DNA of 64,000 bases from Facklamia lactis (GTDB taxonomy: Bacteria; Bacillota; Bacilli; Lactobacillales; Aerococcaceae). The position numbers were made by a program, and so were the translations under genes. The stretch lies in the NCBI RefSeq assembly GCF_015863205.1, contig NZ_JACBXQ010000001.1, forward strand, positions 310,001 through 374,000, given 5' to 3'. A model generated the notes under the pieces. It searched no databases and was not told where the DNA came from. It saw only the letters and a program-made list of their open reading frames with translations. Below, piece by piece: positions 43,200 to 53,197 of this stretch. Each line of letters begins with the position of its first letter. Within the stretch, counting starts at the first letter, position 1.

Positions 43200-45848
43200 T
43201 TAGTAAGTTTCAGCTAACTGCTCCACTATCGTCTGCTTTTCAATGATGCGACAGATTATAGATGGAAGTAAGAACGAGAGTAAGATCAAACAAGGGGCCA
43301 TTAACCAAATCGCTCCAAAATTCCTTTGATAGGAATAAAACCAAAAAACAGATTCCAACACTTGACCTAATAAAGGATTCAGCAGTGTCACAAATAAAAC
43401 GGATAATAATAAACTCGTTGCTGTATAGTAAATAGATTCATAGGTCAATAATTTTTGCATTTGATAGCGCGTCATGCCAATCGCCCTCAAACTAGCTAAT
43501 TCATGCCTTCTCGTCATGAAACTTGTCAACATGGAATTGATATAGTTTATCACTCCGATGAAAGCGATCAAGAAACAAAGTGTTCCACCTATTAAGATAA
43601 ACATTTTTCTAAAGGCATTGAATTCTTTGCGCAACGTTTGTTTACTCTGATAGTGTAGGAGGGATTCAGGTGAAGCGGTCAAGCTTTCAAGCTCAGCTTC
43701 ATTTTGACTTTCAAGAGTAGTATCATGACTATCAAATAGATAAAACAAACGCGTTAAATTAAGCTGACTATCCTGCTTCAAACGTTCGGTTGAAAGAATG
43801 TAAGCATCACTTCCAGCAATCGAATATCTCAACGAAATAGAATAAGGTACGATAACATGTGCACAAATCTCATAACTTATTTGTTGATCTTCTTTGACCA
43901 TTAGTTGACCTTTTCCCTCTTGAGTCTTAACTTCCTTTTGGGTGCTAGGATCAATGGCAGAAACTTGATGAGCATATGAGAGATCAACTTGACTGCCTAT
44001 CGGAAGATAATCCTCCCCTATCACTTGGCCAAAGTCATCAGTTTCTAATACTAGCGCTATCTTCCTCTTCTGCCCATCGATCAGAGGTTGAAGATCACCT
44101 TCTATCACTTCCAATTTATTTAATAAAAAGGGATCAAATCCTTGAATTTGAACCACTTCTCCAAAATCAGAATTCTTTTTATAATGATTTAATAGGAATG
44201 CTTCTTTCTCTTCTGGACTAAGATCCCTTAATTGACGTTTTAAGGTTTCTGCATCCATCCATTTAATAGTTTGATTGTGGAGCAAGGTATAAGAAGAACC
44301 ACCTATTATTCCTTCTCCCATTGAATGTATCTTATTGAGCCATTCATCTTCCAAATTTAAATCATCAGAAAAATGATTTAATTTGAAATAATCATTTTTA
44401 GCCACTAGAAAGTCTCCACTTAACTGTTTTTCTAGATAACGATCCATGTCAAACCCAAAGGTTAAGGTCATTAAACTAGATAAAAGAATCGTGGATAAAG
44501 TCAATGAAAGAACTACCAAAATAAACTTGGATAAGTTTCTGCGAAGATTAACTAATCCCATTTGTGCAAGATTGATAGCTTTTCTTTGCTTAATCGTTCT
44601 TCTTACTTTCGCTTCCGACCGATACCTCACCGCTTCAATAGCAGAAACCTTTCCAACGATACGGCCAGGTTTCAAACAAGATAAAAAGACAGTCATCATC
44701 GTAAAAAGTGTTCCGGCAATCGCGATCCAGGGTGAAAAAGCGGCTTGAGTCACCTGATTTTCAATGATCGTCTGGCGAATAATATAAGGTAAGAAAACAA
44801 TCCCCAGTCCATATCCGATCAAAATCCCCAAAGGAATAGCGGCGAAAGATAATAAAATAGCTTGAATCACTAACAATTTTTTTAACTGACTTTTAGTCAA
44901 ACCTATTGTTTTTAATAATCCATAGTAACGAATATCATTTTGAACGGATATTTGAAAGATATTACTGATTAATAAATAACCTGTTGAGAGAACAATTACC
45001 AGTAGAAGCAGAAAGATTAATAGAATCGGTAATTGATCCTTGGAGTCGATCTGAGCGGATGTATAGGCCCAATTAACCCCCATCTTAAGATAATTATTTA
45101 ATTTTGAATCCTGACTTTGATAACCTAAATCATGAAGAATCTGTTTCATTGTCTCTTCAATGTGACGAGAAGATTTTAATTGAATGTTTAAATCATAATA
45201 GAAATCTTTAAACCCTTTCTTCTCTGCTTCTTTTATTAATTGTTCAACTTCTATTTGAGACAAATGTATGGCGTGCACAGAAGCCAATTCATTGTATTCA
45301 GAAATCCCTACCAATTTATAATTCTTTTTAATCGTTTGTATCGGCTGATTCATAAAATCATGCATTTGAAAAGTTAATGGAATCTCTTCGCCAATCTTGA
45401 CCTCTACATTTAAATTTTCAAGGACTTCTCGATCTAAGGCCACTTCATTTTCATTCAAGGGTAGACGGCCTTGTATTGGAAAGCTAAATGTTGAACGTGC
45501 CGATTCCTCTGATGAATAAGCCACTTCAGCAGGTACTTTCGAGAACACTCCTTTATCAGATCGTCCAATATAAAGTCTCTCACCCGCTGATTGGATAGAG
45601 GGGTGTTTTTTGATCGACTCTACTTGTTCTCGCGTCAACTGTTTATACGTACCGTGGCTATTGCCACCAGCCAATTTAAATTGATGGGCTTGTAAATTAT
45701 AATTTAAGTTAATGACCATGGTAAAAAGAGTTGTAAATAACACACAGGTTAAGATCATCGCTAGCATAGCGATTCTATTCCTTTTCTTAGATCGAATTAA
45801 TGACTTGTAACTTAACTTCCAAATGGTAGAATGGTTATTTATTTTCAT
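43200..45848 (-). CDS. FtsX-type ABC permease of TCS-linked transporter 2
   Basis: 882 residues. One N-terminal helix, a first extracellular domain, three helices around 275-390, a fourth near 440 with a second large extracellular domain, and three C-terminal helices. This is the duplicated FtsX/MacB permease architecture of antimicrobial-peptide or lipoprotein ABC systems. Conserved cytoplasmic motifs YYGLLKTIGLTKSQLKKLL and HELASLRAIGMTRYQMQKLL flank the two halves. ATG 45848 fits the AGGTGA site inside the ATPase gene's end. Last gene of the regulator-kinase-ATPase-permease operon. Confidence 0.85.
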   Translation of the reverse strand: MKINNHSTIWKLSYKSLIRSKKRNRIAMLAMILTCVLFTTLFTMVINLNYNLQAHQFKLAGGNSHGTYKQLTREQVESIKKHPSIQSAGERLYIGRSDKGVFSKVPAEVAYSSEESARSTFSFPIQGRLPLNENEVALDREVLENLNVEVKIGEEIPLTFQMHDFMNQPIQTIKKNYKLVGISEYNELASVHAIHLSQIEVEQLIKEAEKKGFKDFYYDLNIQLKSSRHIEETMKQILHDLGYQSQDSKLNNYLKMGVNWAYTSAQIDSKDQLPILLIFLLLLVIVLSTGYLLISNIFQISVQNDIRYYGLLKTIGLTKSQLKKLLVIQAILLSFAAIPLGILIGYGLGIVFLPYIIRQTIIENQVTQAAFSPWIAIAGTLFTMMTVFLSCLKPGRIVGKVSAIEAVRYRSEAKVRRTIKQRKAINLAQMGLVNLRRNLSKFILVVLSLTLSTILLSSLMTLTFGFDMDRYLEKQLSGDFLVAKNDYFKLNHFSDDLNLEDEWLNKIHSMGEGIIGGSSYTLLHNQTIKWMDAETLKRQLRDLSPEEKEAFLLNHYKKNSDFGEVVQIQGFDPFLLNKLEVIEGDLQPLIDGQKRKIALVLETDDFGQVIGEDYLPIGSQVDLSYAHQVSAIDPSTQKEVKTQEGKGQLMVKEDQQISYEICAHVIVPYSISLRYSIAGSDAYILSTERLKQDSQLNLTRLFYLFDSHDTTLESQNEAELESLTASPESLLHYQSKQTLRKEFNAFRKMFILIGGTLCFLIAFIGVINYINSMLTSFMTRRHELASLRAIGMTRYQMQKLLTYESIYYTATSLLLSVLFVTLLNPLLGQVLESVFWFYSYQRNFGAIWLMAPCLILLSFLLPSIICRIIEKQTIVEQLAETY

Positions 45849-45857
45849 CGCGGTCAC

Positions 45858-46526
45858 CTAATCTGCCTGCTGAATTTGACCATCTTCGATTCGAATCATT
45901 CGATCAGATAGCTGGGCAATTTCATTGTCATGGGTAATCATCAGAATTGTTTGACCAAATTTTTGACTTGTTATTTTCAAAAGACCAAGAACATCTTGAG
46001 AAGAAGCCGTATCCAAGTTACCCGTCGGTTCATCGCATAGTAAGATAGAAGGCTTAGTAGCAAGTGCTCGCGCAATGGCTACTCTTTGCTGTTGACCTCC
46101 AGACAATTGACTAGGTAAACGATCGACCAAATGGTTAATTTTTAATTCATTAAGTATCAGATGAATATAAGGTTCATCCGCTTGATGACCATCCAACTCA
46201 ATCGGCAACACGATATTCTCATACACAGATAAGACTGGCACTAAATTATAAGCCTGAAAAACAAAACCAATCTCTCGACGTCGAAAAATAGTTAGCGCAT
46301 CATCATCCATCTGAAAAATGTCTTGACCATTGATCCAAACCTTTCCAGAACTAGGTCGATCTAGCCCCCCTAAAATATGTAATAAAGTCGACTTCCCTGA
46401 ACCCGAACTTCCAACAATAGCCAGAAACTCTCCTCTCCTCACCTGCAAATCAATGGCTTTTAAAGCCGTCATTGTTTCCTGTCCTTGTTGATAAGTCTTC
46501 ATAATGCTTTCTGCTGTTAATAACAT
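45858..46526 (-). CDS. MacB/LolD-type ABC ATPase of TCS-linked transporter 2
   Basis: 222 residues with Walker A GSSGSGKST, Q-loop FQAYNLVPVL, signature LSGGQQQR and Walker B ILLCDEPTGNLD. The DEPTGNLD phrase is typical for ATPases that pair with FtsX-type permeases. ATG 46526 follows AAAGGAGA. It powers the permease at 43200, with transport or mechanical signalling of peptide antibiotics as the most likely function. Confidence 0.9.
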   Translation of the reverse strand: MLLTAESIMKTYQQGQETMTALKAIDLQVRRGEFLAIVGSSGSGKSTLLHILGGLDRPSSGKVWINGQDIFQMDDDALTIFRRREIGFVFQAYNLVPVLSVYENIVLPIELDGHQADEPYIHLILNELKINHLVDRLPSQLSGGQQQRVAIARALATKPSILLCDEPTGNLDTASSQDVLGLLKITSQKFGQTILMITHDNEIAQLSDRMIRIEDGQIQQAD

Positions 46527-46630
46527 TCGTCTTTCTCCTTTAGTCGTATTCATCTTACTCTTCCAGTATGCCAAATTAATCTTTCATACTTCTTACAAGC
46601 AAGATGAACATTCTTCCAATTTTGAAAGAA

Positions 46631-47536
46631 TTATTCTGACTTTACCAAAAGAATATTAAAGACACTTCCCCCAGCTGGGGTTTCATCCACCTTAATCACT
46701 CCGTGCTGTAAACGAATGATCTCTCGTGATAAATTCAAACCGATTCCCAAACCATCTTCATTCTGACTCATCTTCGAACGATAGAAACGTTGGAAAATCA
46801 AATTTCTTTCATTCTCTGCTATCCCCGGTCCTTGATCGATCACCTGTATTCTGACAAACATCCCCAAACTTTCAGAAGTCAATCTTATATCGGGTCCTGT
46901 TGAATATTTCAGAGCATTATCAATCAGATTACCCATTGCTTCCATGGTCCATTTATAATCAAATAAAGCTTGATCTTCGGTATAATCCTGCACAATGGTT
47001 TTCCCTTTATGATGAGCTTGTAAACTAAAATCATTCACCAAATCATCTAATAAATTGGCGACCGAATGAGGCTGAACATTCAACTGAATCATACCTGATT
47101 CTAATCTTGAAAGTTTCACTAGCATCTGGATTAAATGGTTTAACTTATCTATTTGTTGCCGAATAGACTGGCTGTATGCATGCGCTTGGTCAGTTAAATT
47201 CTCTTCTTCCAATAGTTCACTATATAAGCTCAAATTAGCAATCGGTGTTTTAGTCTGGTGTGAAATATCTGAAATCAGATTTTTAATTTGGTCTCGCTCA
47301 TTTTCAATCTTCTGTTCCTCTATTTCTTTTGCGTTCAAATATTGACTAAAATCTGCTTCAAAGCGCGATAATAGACTCTCATCATAGTTTTCCACTGAAA
47401 AGTCTCCATCCCTCGCCTGCCTTAGAAGGTCTTCTAAATGCATAAACAACAATTTTTGTCGGTGTTTCTCTTTAAAATAGAAAAATAACAATAAGACCAA
47501 AAGAAAGAGGAGAACGCCAATTATGAATTGAATCAT
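46631..47536 (-). CDS. Sensor histidine kinase 2 (short, single membrane helix)
   Basis: 301 residues. One hydrophobic segment (about 2-21) is followed directly by the coiled kinase domain, so there is no extracellular sensing domain. The H-box is ISDISHQTKTPIANLS, N-box MGNLIDNALKYS, and ATP lid DQGPGIAENE...GLGIGLNLS. Kinases of this shape often receive signals from an ABC transporter rather than a ligand, which fits the adjacent FtsX-type system (inference). Start ATG 47536 overlaps the regulator stop as TAATG. Confidence 0.88.
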   Translation of the reverse strand: MIQFIIGVLLFLLVLLLFFYFKEKHRQKLLFMHLEDLLRQARDGDFSVENYDESLLSRFEADFSQYLNAKEIEEQKIENERDQIKNLISDISHQTKTPIANLSLYSELLEEENLTDQAHAYSQSIRQQIDKLNHLIQMLVKLSRLESGMIQLNVQPHSVANLLDDLVNDFSLQAHHKGKTIVQDYTEDQALFDYKWTMEAMGNLIDNALKYSTGPDIRLTSESLGMFVRIQVIDQGPGIAENERNLIFQRFYRSKMSQNEDGLGIGLNLSREIIRLQHGVIKVDETPAGGSVFNILLVKSE

Positions 47537-48210
47537 TACTTCTCCTTCCATTGATAACCAATTCCATAAACTGTTTTTATTGAATGTTCTATTCCTAGCT
47601 TGTTACGAAGCCGTTTGATAACGACTGATAATGAATTTTCCTCAATATATTCCTTGTTCGAGTCAAACCACAAATAATCAATTAACTGATCTCGCTGCAG
47701 GACGCTATTACGATGCTCCACAAGATAACGTAATAGCCTTTCTTCTGTTTTTGATAAATAGATCATTTCATTTGAAACTTGGAAAATCGATTGATCAAAA
47801 TCAAAATAATAATTTCTTGATTGATAAATGTGGGACTCTGCTTGGAACTGAGTTCTTAGCTGATTATGTACCCTTGCTTTCAAAACAGCCAAACTAAAAG
47901 GCTTAGTGATATAATCATTTGCACCTAATTCCAAGCCCGTCACAATGTCTATTTCCAAATCGCGAGCTGTTAACATGATAATAGCCATTTGCTTATGAGT
48001 CTGACGAATTTCTGTCAAAAAATTCAACCCATCACCATCAGGTAAATTTACATCTAAGATAAGCAAATCAATATCTGTATAATTAAGAATGACTCGAGCC
48101 TTTTGAAGAGTCGAAGCCGTTTGAAAGAAAAGCCCCTCATCATGAAGCGCAATCTCCAAGCCTTTCAACAAAGTTAAATCATCTTCCACAATCAATATAT
48201 TCTGAGACAT
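47536..48210 (-). CDS. OmpR-family response regulator 2
   Basis: 224 residues with a receiver domain (IVEDDLTLL, phosphoryl Asp in LLILDVNLPDG, switch Lys in YITKPFS) and a winged-helix DNA-binding domain ending IKTVYGIGYQWKEK. ATG 48210 follows GAAGGAG. First gene of the four-gene TCS-ABC operon. It is expected to activate the ABC genes downstream. Confidence 0.92.
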   Translation of the reverse strand: MSQNILIVEDDLTLLKGLEIALHDEGLFFQTASTLQKARVILNYTDIDLLILDVNLPDGDGLNFLTEIRQTHKQMAIIMLTARDLEIDIVTGLELGANDYITKPFSLAVLKARVHNQLRTQFQAESHIYQSRNYYFDFDQSIFQVSNEMIYLSKTEERLLRYLVEHRNSVLQRDQLIDYLWFDSNKEYIEENSLSVVIKRLRNKLGIEHSIKTVYGIGYQWKEK

Positions 48211-48413
48211 ACTATGACTCCTTCTCCGCAATGAATGAAAATGCAATTTGTTTCTATCAGTATAGCATGATCCTCTTTCTTTTTTGAGGCCAAAATGTTC
48301 ATGAAAACAGACATAAAAGAGTCTTCATTCTTAGGACTCTTCCCAACATCCTGCATGGTTAATTCTGCTTTCCTATGTTATCTTTAGATCAACACCATTC
48401 AGGAGGTTGCAAT

Positions 48414-49919
48414 ATGTTATTTACTGAAGATGCCTGTTTCTATGCCGAAGAAATCCGAAAGAATCGCGGAGGGATCTCAGCACTGGTTCATCAAGCTCTA
48501 GCTAATATTGCTAAGATCAATCCAAAACTAAATGCCATCACTTCGATCCAAGAAAGCTATGCCAAACAAGTGGCTAAAGAATACGACCAAGCTATAAAGA
48601 ATTGCTCAGACCTTGAACTAGCTGCTCTTCCTCCCTTCTATGGCGTTCCCATTTTATTGAAAGATCTGGGGCAAAACCAAGCTGGTTTTCCCTCAACCGG
48701 AGGCGCCAAGCTATTTAAAGAAGTTATTGCGAGGCAAGATTCTAATTTTACGAAAGCCATCCTCAAGGCCGGTTTTATTATCGTCGGTCGAACCAATACA
48801 CCCGAATTTGGCTTCAAGAATATTTCTGATTCACAACTTCATGGACGAGTCAATTCGCCGCTTGATTTGAATCGCAATCCAGGAGGCTCTAGCGGTGGCG
48901 CTGCGGCTGCCCTAAAAACAGGCATTGTTCCAATTGTCACCGCAAGTGATGGAGGTGGCTCTATTCGCATACCGGCTAGTTTCTCGGGAGTCATCGGCTT
49001 AAAACCATCCAGAGGAAGAATGCCCGTTGGACCTGAAAATTATCGCGGGTGGCAGGGTTCTTCAGTTGATTTTGCTTTGACAAAATCGATTCGAGACACT
49101 CTAATCCTCTATAATACTCTGCAATGTTATCAACCAGAAGCTCCCTTTCACTTGAATACCACGATCATCAATCATTTAACTCCTCCCACTCGACCTTTTA
49201 AAATTGCGTATAGTATAGAATCCATTCAAAACTTTCCGATTGCAACAGAAGTCAAAGAACGACTGTTAGCAACCGTTGATCAGTTAAAAGATTTGGGCCA
49301 TGAGCTAATTGAAGATCAACCAGCGATTGATGGTCGCCAATTGATGGAATCATATTATCTAATTAATGCTGGAGTCGAAACAGCAGCGATGATGGTTGAA
49401 ATCGAGAAAAATTTAGGCCGGCCACTCAGTCATGCAGATATGGAAACCATGTCTTGGGCGAGTTATCAATTTGGACTGAACATCAAAGGATATCAAATGT
49501 CACAGGCTTTAACCTATTGGGATCACTTAACCTTTCAAATGGAAAGCTTTTATCAGCAATATGACTGTTGGCTTAGCCCCACAACTGCTGGACCAGCCCC
49601 TCATCATGGGCAATTTAACTTAGCGGAAGAGTTATTAGATAAGTTGGCACATTCAGAAGACTACACTTCTAACCAACAAGCTCAACTCATTTGGGAGATG
49701 TTTGAAGCAAGTCTAGCTTGGACTCCTTACACCCAATTAATGAATTTAACCGGTCAACCCGCCATCAGCCTACCCATGAATCAATTATCTAACGGACTGC
49801 CGATCGGCATGCAATTTGCTGTGGGTAAAGGCCAAGAAGAGAAACTTCTCTCCCTCAGCTTACAAATCGAGAAAGCAGGTCTACTCGATAGTGAAACAAT
49901 AGACCTCTGTAGCAAGTAA
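48414..49919 (+). CDS. Amidase signature family enzyme
   Basis: 501 residues of the amidase-signature superfamily, which hydrolyses amide bonds with a Ser-cisSer-Lys triad. The catalytic lysine is in PFYGVPILLKDLG, and the glycine/serine-rich signature NPGGSSGGAAAALKTGIVP contains the cis-serine. The nucleophilic serine follows in SDGGGSIRIPASFSGVIG. No signal peptide. It is not part of a gatCAB cluster, so a stand-alone amide or nitrile-pathway role is more likely than tRNA amidation. ATG 48414 follows AGGAGG. Confidence 0.88.
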   Translation: MLFTEDACFYAEEIRKNRGGISALVHQALANIAKINPKLNAITSIQESYAKQVAKEYDQAIKNCSDLELAALPPFYGVPILLKDLGQNQAGFPSTGGAKLFKEVIARQDSNFTKAILKAGFIIVGRTNTPEFGFKNISDSQLHGRVNSPLDLNRNPGGSSGGAAAALKTGIVPIVTASDGGGSIRIPASFSGVIGLKPSRGRMPVGPENYRGWQGSSVDFALTKSIRDTLILYNTLQCYQPEAPFHLNTTIINHLTPPTRPFKIAYSIESIQNFPIATEVKERLLATVDQLKDLGHELIEDQPAIDGRQLMESYYLINAGVETAAMMVEIEKNLGRPLSHADMETMSWASYQFGLNIKGYQMSQALTYWDHLTFQMESFYQQYDCWLSPTTAGPAPHHGQFNLAEELLDKLAHSEDYTSNQQAQLIWEMFEASLAWTPYTQLMNLTGQPAISLPMNQLSNGLPIGMQFAVGKGQEEKLLSLSLQIEKAGLLDSETIDLCSK

Positions 49920-49952
49920 ATCCGATTACTTCATTTTTTGAGAATCAAATAA

Positions 49953-49985
49953 AAACCATCGCCAGATAAAACTGGTCGATGGTTT
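49953..49985. terminator. Terminator between amidase and convergent hydrolase
   Basis: AAACCATCGCCAG pairs with CTGGTCGATGGTTT around a short loop with one bulge. Confidence 0.7.
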
Positions 49986-50016
49986 AAGTTAATGTGTAGG
50001 TTTGCTCAATTTTACC

Positions 50017-51066
50017 TTATGAATGCCACTCTGCTAATTTTTCAAAAAGAACCTGATTACTTTTCATTCCTGCTTCTTCATTATGCTTAGGATCGCCACC
50101 CATCGCCAAGATAATTTCCCCCATATATTGATACCAATCTCCAAGGAAGAGATGTCCTGCCTGATCGAAAACATGAACCTCTGTTTTATCAGGTCGCTTG
50201 TCTGCAATTGCCTGAGCAGACACTTCACTTTGCCACATCATATCTTTAGCTCCTGCAAAAATAAGTAGATTAGCCTGACTCTCTTCGACTTTAATTCGAG
50301 CTTCCTCTTTATTATCTGCTTTTTCTGCTGCAGTTTCGTAGCCTGGACGATATTGAACAGGGCGCTTCAAGATGAAATCTAACATTAAGTTCACCCCTGT
50401 CATTCCCCCTGCTGTATTCGAATTAATAAAGGGTAAAGGTTCTCCCTGCCAAGTCCATGAAGATCTAACGTTGGAATAATCTTTAAAAGATAAGCCCATA
50501 TAATTCCAGGCTGTCGGCGCATAAAGCACGACATTATCAATTTCAGGATAACGAGTGCTTAAATTTAAGCATAGCTCAGCACCTTTAGAAGCCCCTACAA
50601 CGGTAATGTCTTCATTATCAGAGACGTTCTCATCAATATAATTCAGCACTTCATCGAAGAAATCTAAAGGCACTTCTACTAATTCCTTTTGTTGGTTATC
50701 CATTCCAAAGTAAAATAAGGAAAGAACTTCGTACCCCTCTTTAGCCAAGGGTTCTGCTGTGTAATAACCAGGACTTCCTTCTGAACCACCGAAAGTAATC
50801 ACGACCCCTTTATGTTTTTTATTTTCTGGTTTTAAATGGAAACCATTAAGATATTCTCCTTCAATGTGTTCCACTTCTACCCCATCTATTTCTTGATTAT
50901 ATTGTGATAATTCAGTTGGAGCCGGATAATCTTCAGCATTATAATCTTGAGGTTTGTATTTTTGGTCATTGTAATATCGCATTCCATAGACGAAGATGGT
51001 CCAGAGTAGAATCACCGCAAGAATTCCTAAGACGATCTTACCTAAAACTTTAAAAAAATTTTTCAT
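50017..51066 (-). CDS. Membrane-anchored alpha/beta hydrolase (BAAT/acyl-thioesterase-like)
   Basis: 349 residues. An N-terminal helix (about 8-29) anchors the protein, and the rest resembles the bile-acid-CoA thioesterase/dienelactone hydrolase group. ITFGGSEGSPGYYTAE holds the oxyanion region, VVGASKGAELCLNLS carries the nucleophile serine, and FDQAGHLFLGD the catalytic histidine. Since the anchor is at the N-terminus, the enzyme domain probably lies outside the membrane. Substrate unknown. GGAGCG precedes the ATG. Confidence 0.75.
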   Translation of the reverse strand: MKNFFKVLGKIVLGILAVILLWTIFVYGMRYYNDQKYKPQDYNAEDYPAPTELSQYNQEIDGVEVEHIEGEYLNGFHLKPENKKHKGVVITFGGSEGSPGYYTAEPLAKEGYEVLSLFYFGMDNQQKELVEVPLDFFDEVLNYIDENVSDNEDITVVGASKGAELCLNLSTRYPEIDNVVLYAPTAWNYMGLSFKDYSNVRSSWTWQGEPLPFINSNTAGGMTGVNLMLDFILKRPVQYRPGYETAAEKADNKEEARIKVEESQANLLIFAGAKDMMWQSEVSAQAIADKRPDKTEVHVFDQAGHLFLGDWYQYMGEIILAMGGDPKHNEEAGMKSNQVLFEKLAEWHS

Positions 51067-51195
51067 ATTAATCGCTCCTTAATCGTTTTAATACTTTTAT
51101 TATAGTTAATCTTTGTGAGCTCCATATGTGCTTAATATAAAAAAATTAAAGTTCTAGGTTTTTTCACCATGAAATTGAATGTTTTCTAACATCGC

Positions 51196-52155
51196 TTAAT
51201 TTTCAGATTCATTACTGGCATCATCTTCGATAACTTCTTCCGTATTAACCGATTCTAGCGCTTCTTTTGGCACGGAAATTTCAACGTTTTCTCCATATTC
51301 TGACATCTGGAAGCTGGCCTGAATCATAAGCTTCTCTGGTAGAAATTGAGCCTGTTCCTCAGGCATACTATCTTTTAACAACTCAGTATCTGCATCAATG
51401 CTTAGTTCTACATTCATTAGTTGTCCAGTCTTTTTGTCATAAGACGCTTCTAACTTAGGTTTAAGAGCAAAAAATTTAGCGAAGCTTTCTTCATTAAATA
51501 TTTTTTTAGCGTTTTCGATATATTCATCTTTTTGCTTATCATCTAATTGATCTTCCGATTGTTCAAAAGATTTATCTAAAATACTCTCTACATCATAAGC
51601 TTTATCGAAATCTTGATAAAATTCTTTACCATCAATGTCTTCTTTGAGTGTAAAAGTATAATGATCTCCATCGTCTTCTAATTTATAATATTTGTCTTGG
51701 AAAGCAGATTGTTCTTCAGTAATTTCTGTATCAGAATCTTCTGGGTTAATAACTTCATTGATTTGCTCCCGTATTTCCTTATCCGACATTGACCATTCCT
51801 CTTGGCTCCACTTGTCTACCTGACTATTATAGGAATAAGTTACCCCATCCATTCCATACATCTGTAGTTGGATCGGTTCTCCAGCCATTGGAGAGACAAT
51901 ATCAAGAAGAATTTGAAATCCAAGTGGATCGTCACTCACCATCATATCACTCTCAATAAAAGCTAATTCACTTTCTCTACCTTGTGATTCAGATGAGATC
52001 GTCACTTCACCTTTGAGTTTAAAAGATTGAAATTCCTTATTTGACTTAGATCTAAGTTCTGTCCAAGCATCTGCTACTTCACCTTGGGCATAAATCGGTA
52101 AATGACTGCTAAAAAATACAATGGCAACAATGAGTAAAGCTCCTATTTTTTTCAT
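51196..52155 (-). CDS. Secreted DUF6612-like protein
   Basis: 319 residues with a signal peptide (MKKIGALLIVAIVFFSSHLP, cleavage near YAQG). The mature part is highly acidic, and its pattern of EFQSFKLKGEVTISSES..., then long beta-strand-like stretches resembles the DUF6612 group of secreted Bacillota proteins. That family assignment is tentative. There is no lipobox cysteine and no wall anchor. GAGGATATT precedes the start. Monocistronic. Confidence 0.65.
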   Translation of the reverse strand: MKKIGALLIVAIVFFSSHLPIYAQGEVADAWTELRSKSNKEFQSFKLKGEVTISSESQGRESELAFIESDMMVSDDPLGFQILLDIVSPMAGEPIQLQMYGMDGVTYSYNSQVDKWSQEEWSMSDKEIREQINEVINPEDSDTEITEEQSAFQDKYYKLEDDGDHYTFTLKEDIDGKEFYQDFDKAYDVESILDKSFEQSEDQLDDKQKDEYIENAKKIFNEESFAKFFALKPKLEASYDKKTGQLMNVELSIDADTELLKDSMPEEQAQFLPEKLMIQASFQMSEYGENVEISVPKEALESVNTEEVIEDDASNESEN

Positions 52156-52365
52156 AATATCCTCACTTTCTTATTGAACATTTAATCCTGTCCTCTCTCC
52201 AAACAACAGTAATTTTTATCCTCCTTTGTCTAATGATACCATTATTTTATACAAATATTTTGAATATAAATTGAGCTTTTTTTGATCTTGCTGTGTATTT
52301 GATGTGAGGAGACCGAATTATAATAATCTGAAACACAAATCAATCAGCTCTGACCTTCAACACTA

Positions 52366-52374
52366 TGCTATAAT
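52366..52374 (+). promoter_or_regulatory. Extended -10 promoter of the third TCS operon
   Basis: TGCTATAAT, about 37 bp upstream of the regulator start, with AAGGAG near 52398. Confidence 0.5.
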
Positions 52375-52410
52375 CAAGTTTAATGAAGACGATAGAAAGG
52401 AGCCTCAACC

Positions 52411-53106
52411 ATGAACATGGTCCTGATCGTGGAAGATAGTATGGAAATTCAAGAACTGCTAACTGATTTTTTACAGAACAACCATTACGCAACCATGAGT
52501 GCTTATTCAGGGACAGAAGCTTTACTCTTAGCCAATATGCATTCTTTTGATCTGATATTATTGGACTTAATGCTACCAGGAAAATCAGGAGGTCAAGTTC
52601 TAACTGAATTACAACACACCCTCAATTCACAAACGCCTGTCCTCATTCTTTCGGCCAAAAATTCAATGGAAGAAAAAATTCAACTTCTCCGATCGGGAGC
52701 AGATGATTATCTCGATAAACCCTTCAACCTTGATGAGCTCCTTGCTAGGATGGAACTCTGCCTTAAACATCGGTCTATTCAATCAAAAGAAGTCAAAGAA
52801 GAAAGCTATCACATCGGTGAGTTACGATACCACCCTGCTAGTCACCGTATCTGCTTTAAGCAAGAAGAAATCAATTTGACACCGCAAGAATTTAAAATCC
52901 TCAGCATCTTAATCAAGCATCCTCAAAAGATCTTTACCAAGCAAGAACTCTTCCAACTCGCATGGGAAACCGATTATCTAGGAGAAGATAAAACAATTAA
53001 CGTCCACATTGGTAATATTCGCAAGAAACTTCTGGCCATTAGTCAAGAAGAGTGGATTGAAACTGTTTGGGGAATTGGTTTTCGAATACATCCTAAGCAT
53101 TTATAA
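52411..53106 (+). CDS. OmpR-family response regulator 3
   Basis: 231 residues with a receiver domain (IVEDSMEIQEL, phosphoryl Asp in LILLDLMLPGK, switch Lys in YLDKPFNLDE) and a winged helix ending IETVWGIGFRIHPKHL. It is followed after 91 bp by an ABC transporter pair and a kinase. The gap contains its own promoter and a direct repeat (53131-53161) that could be this regulator's binding site. Confidence 0.92.
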   Translation: MNMVLIVEDSMEIQELLTDFLQNNHYATMSAYSGTEALLLANMHSFDLILLDLMLPGKSGGQVLTELQHTLNSQTPVLILSAKNSMEEKIQLLRSGADDYLDKPFNLDELLARMELCLKHRSIQSKEVKEESYHIGELRYHPASHRICFKQEEINLTPQEFKILSILIKHPQKIFTKQELFQLAWETDYLGEDKTINVHIGNIRKKLLAISQEEWIETVWGIGFRIHPKHL

Positions 53107-53130
53107 ACTTTTAAAAGCTTCTTTACCATT

Positions 53131-53161
53131 TCTTTAACTTTTCTTAGCGATCTTTTGACTT
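53131..53161 (+). promoter_or_regulatory. Direct repeat in front of the ABC genes, candidate regulator site
   Basis: TCTTTAACTT and TCTTTTGACTT recur about 20-21 bp apart, two helical turns, the spacing expected for an OmpR-type dimer, immediately upstream of the -10. Confidence 0.4.
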
Positions 53162-53182
53162 CTATCTTCTATAGTATAGTTA
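53155..53182 (+). promoter_or_regulatory. Internal promoter ahead of the ABC genes
   Basis: TTGACT, 16 nt, TAGTTA (alternatively TATAGT with a 14-nt spacer), then AAAGGAGGAG before the ATG at 53198. Confidence 0.45.
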
Positions 53183-53197
53183 AAGGAGGAGATAAAG

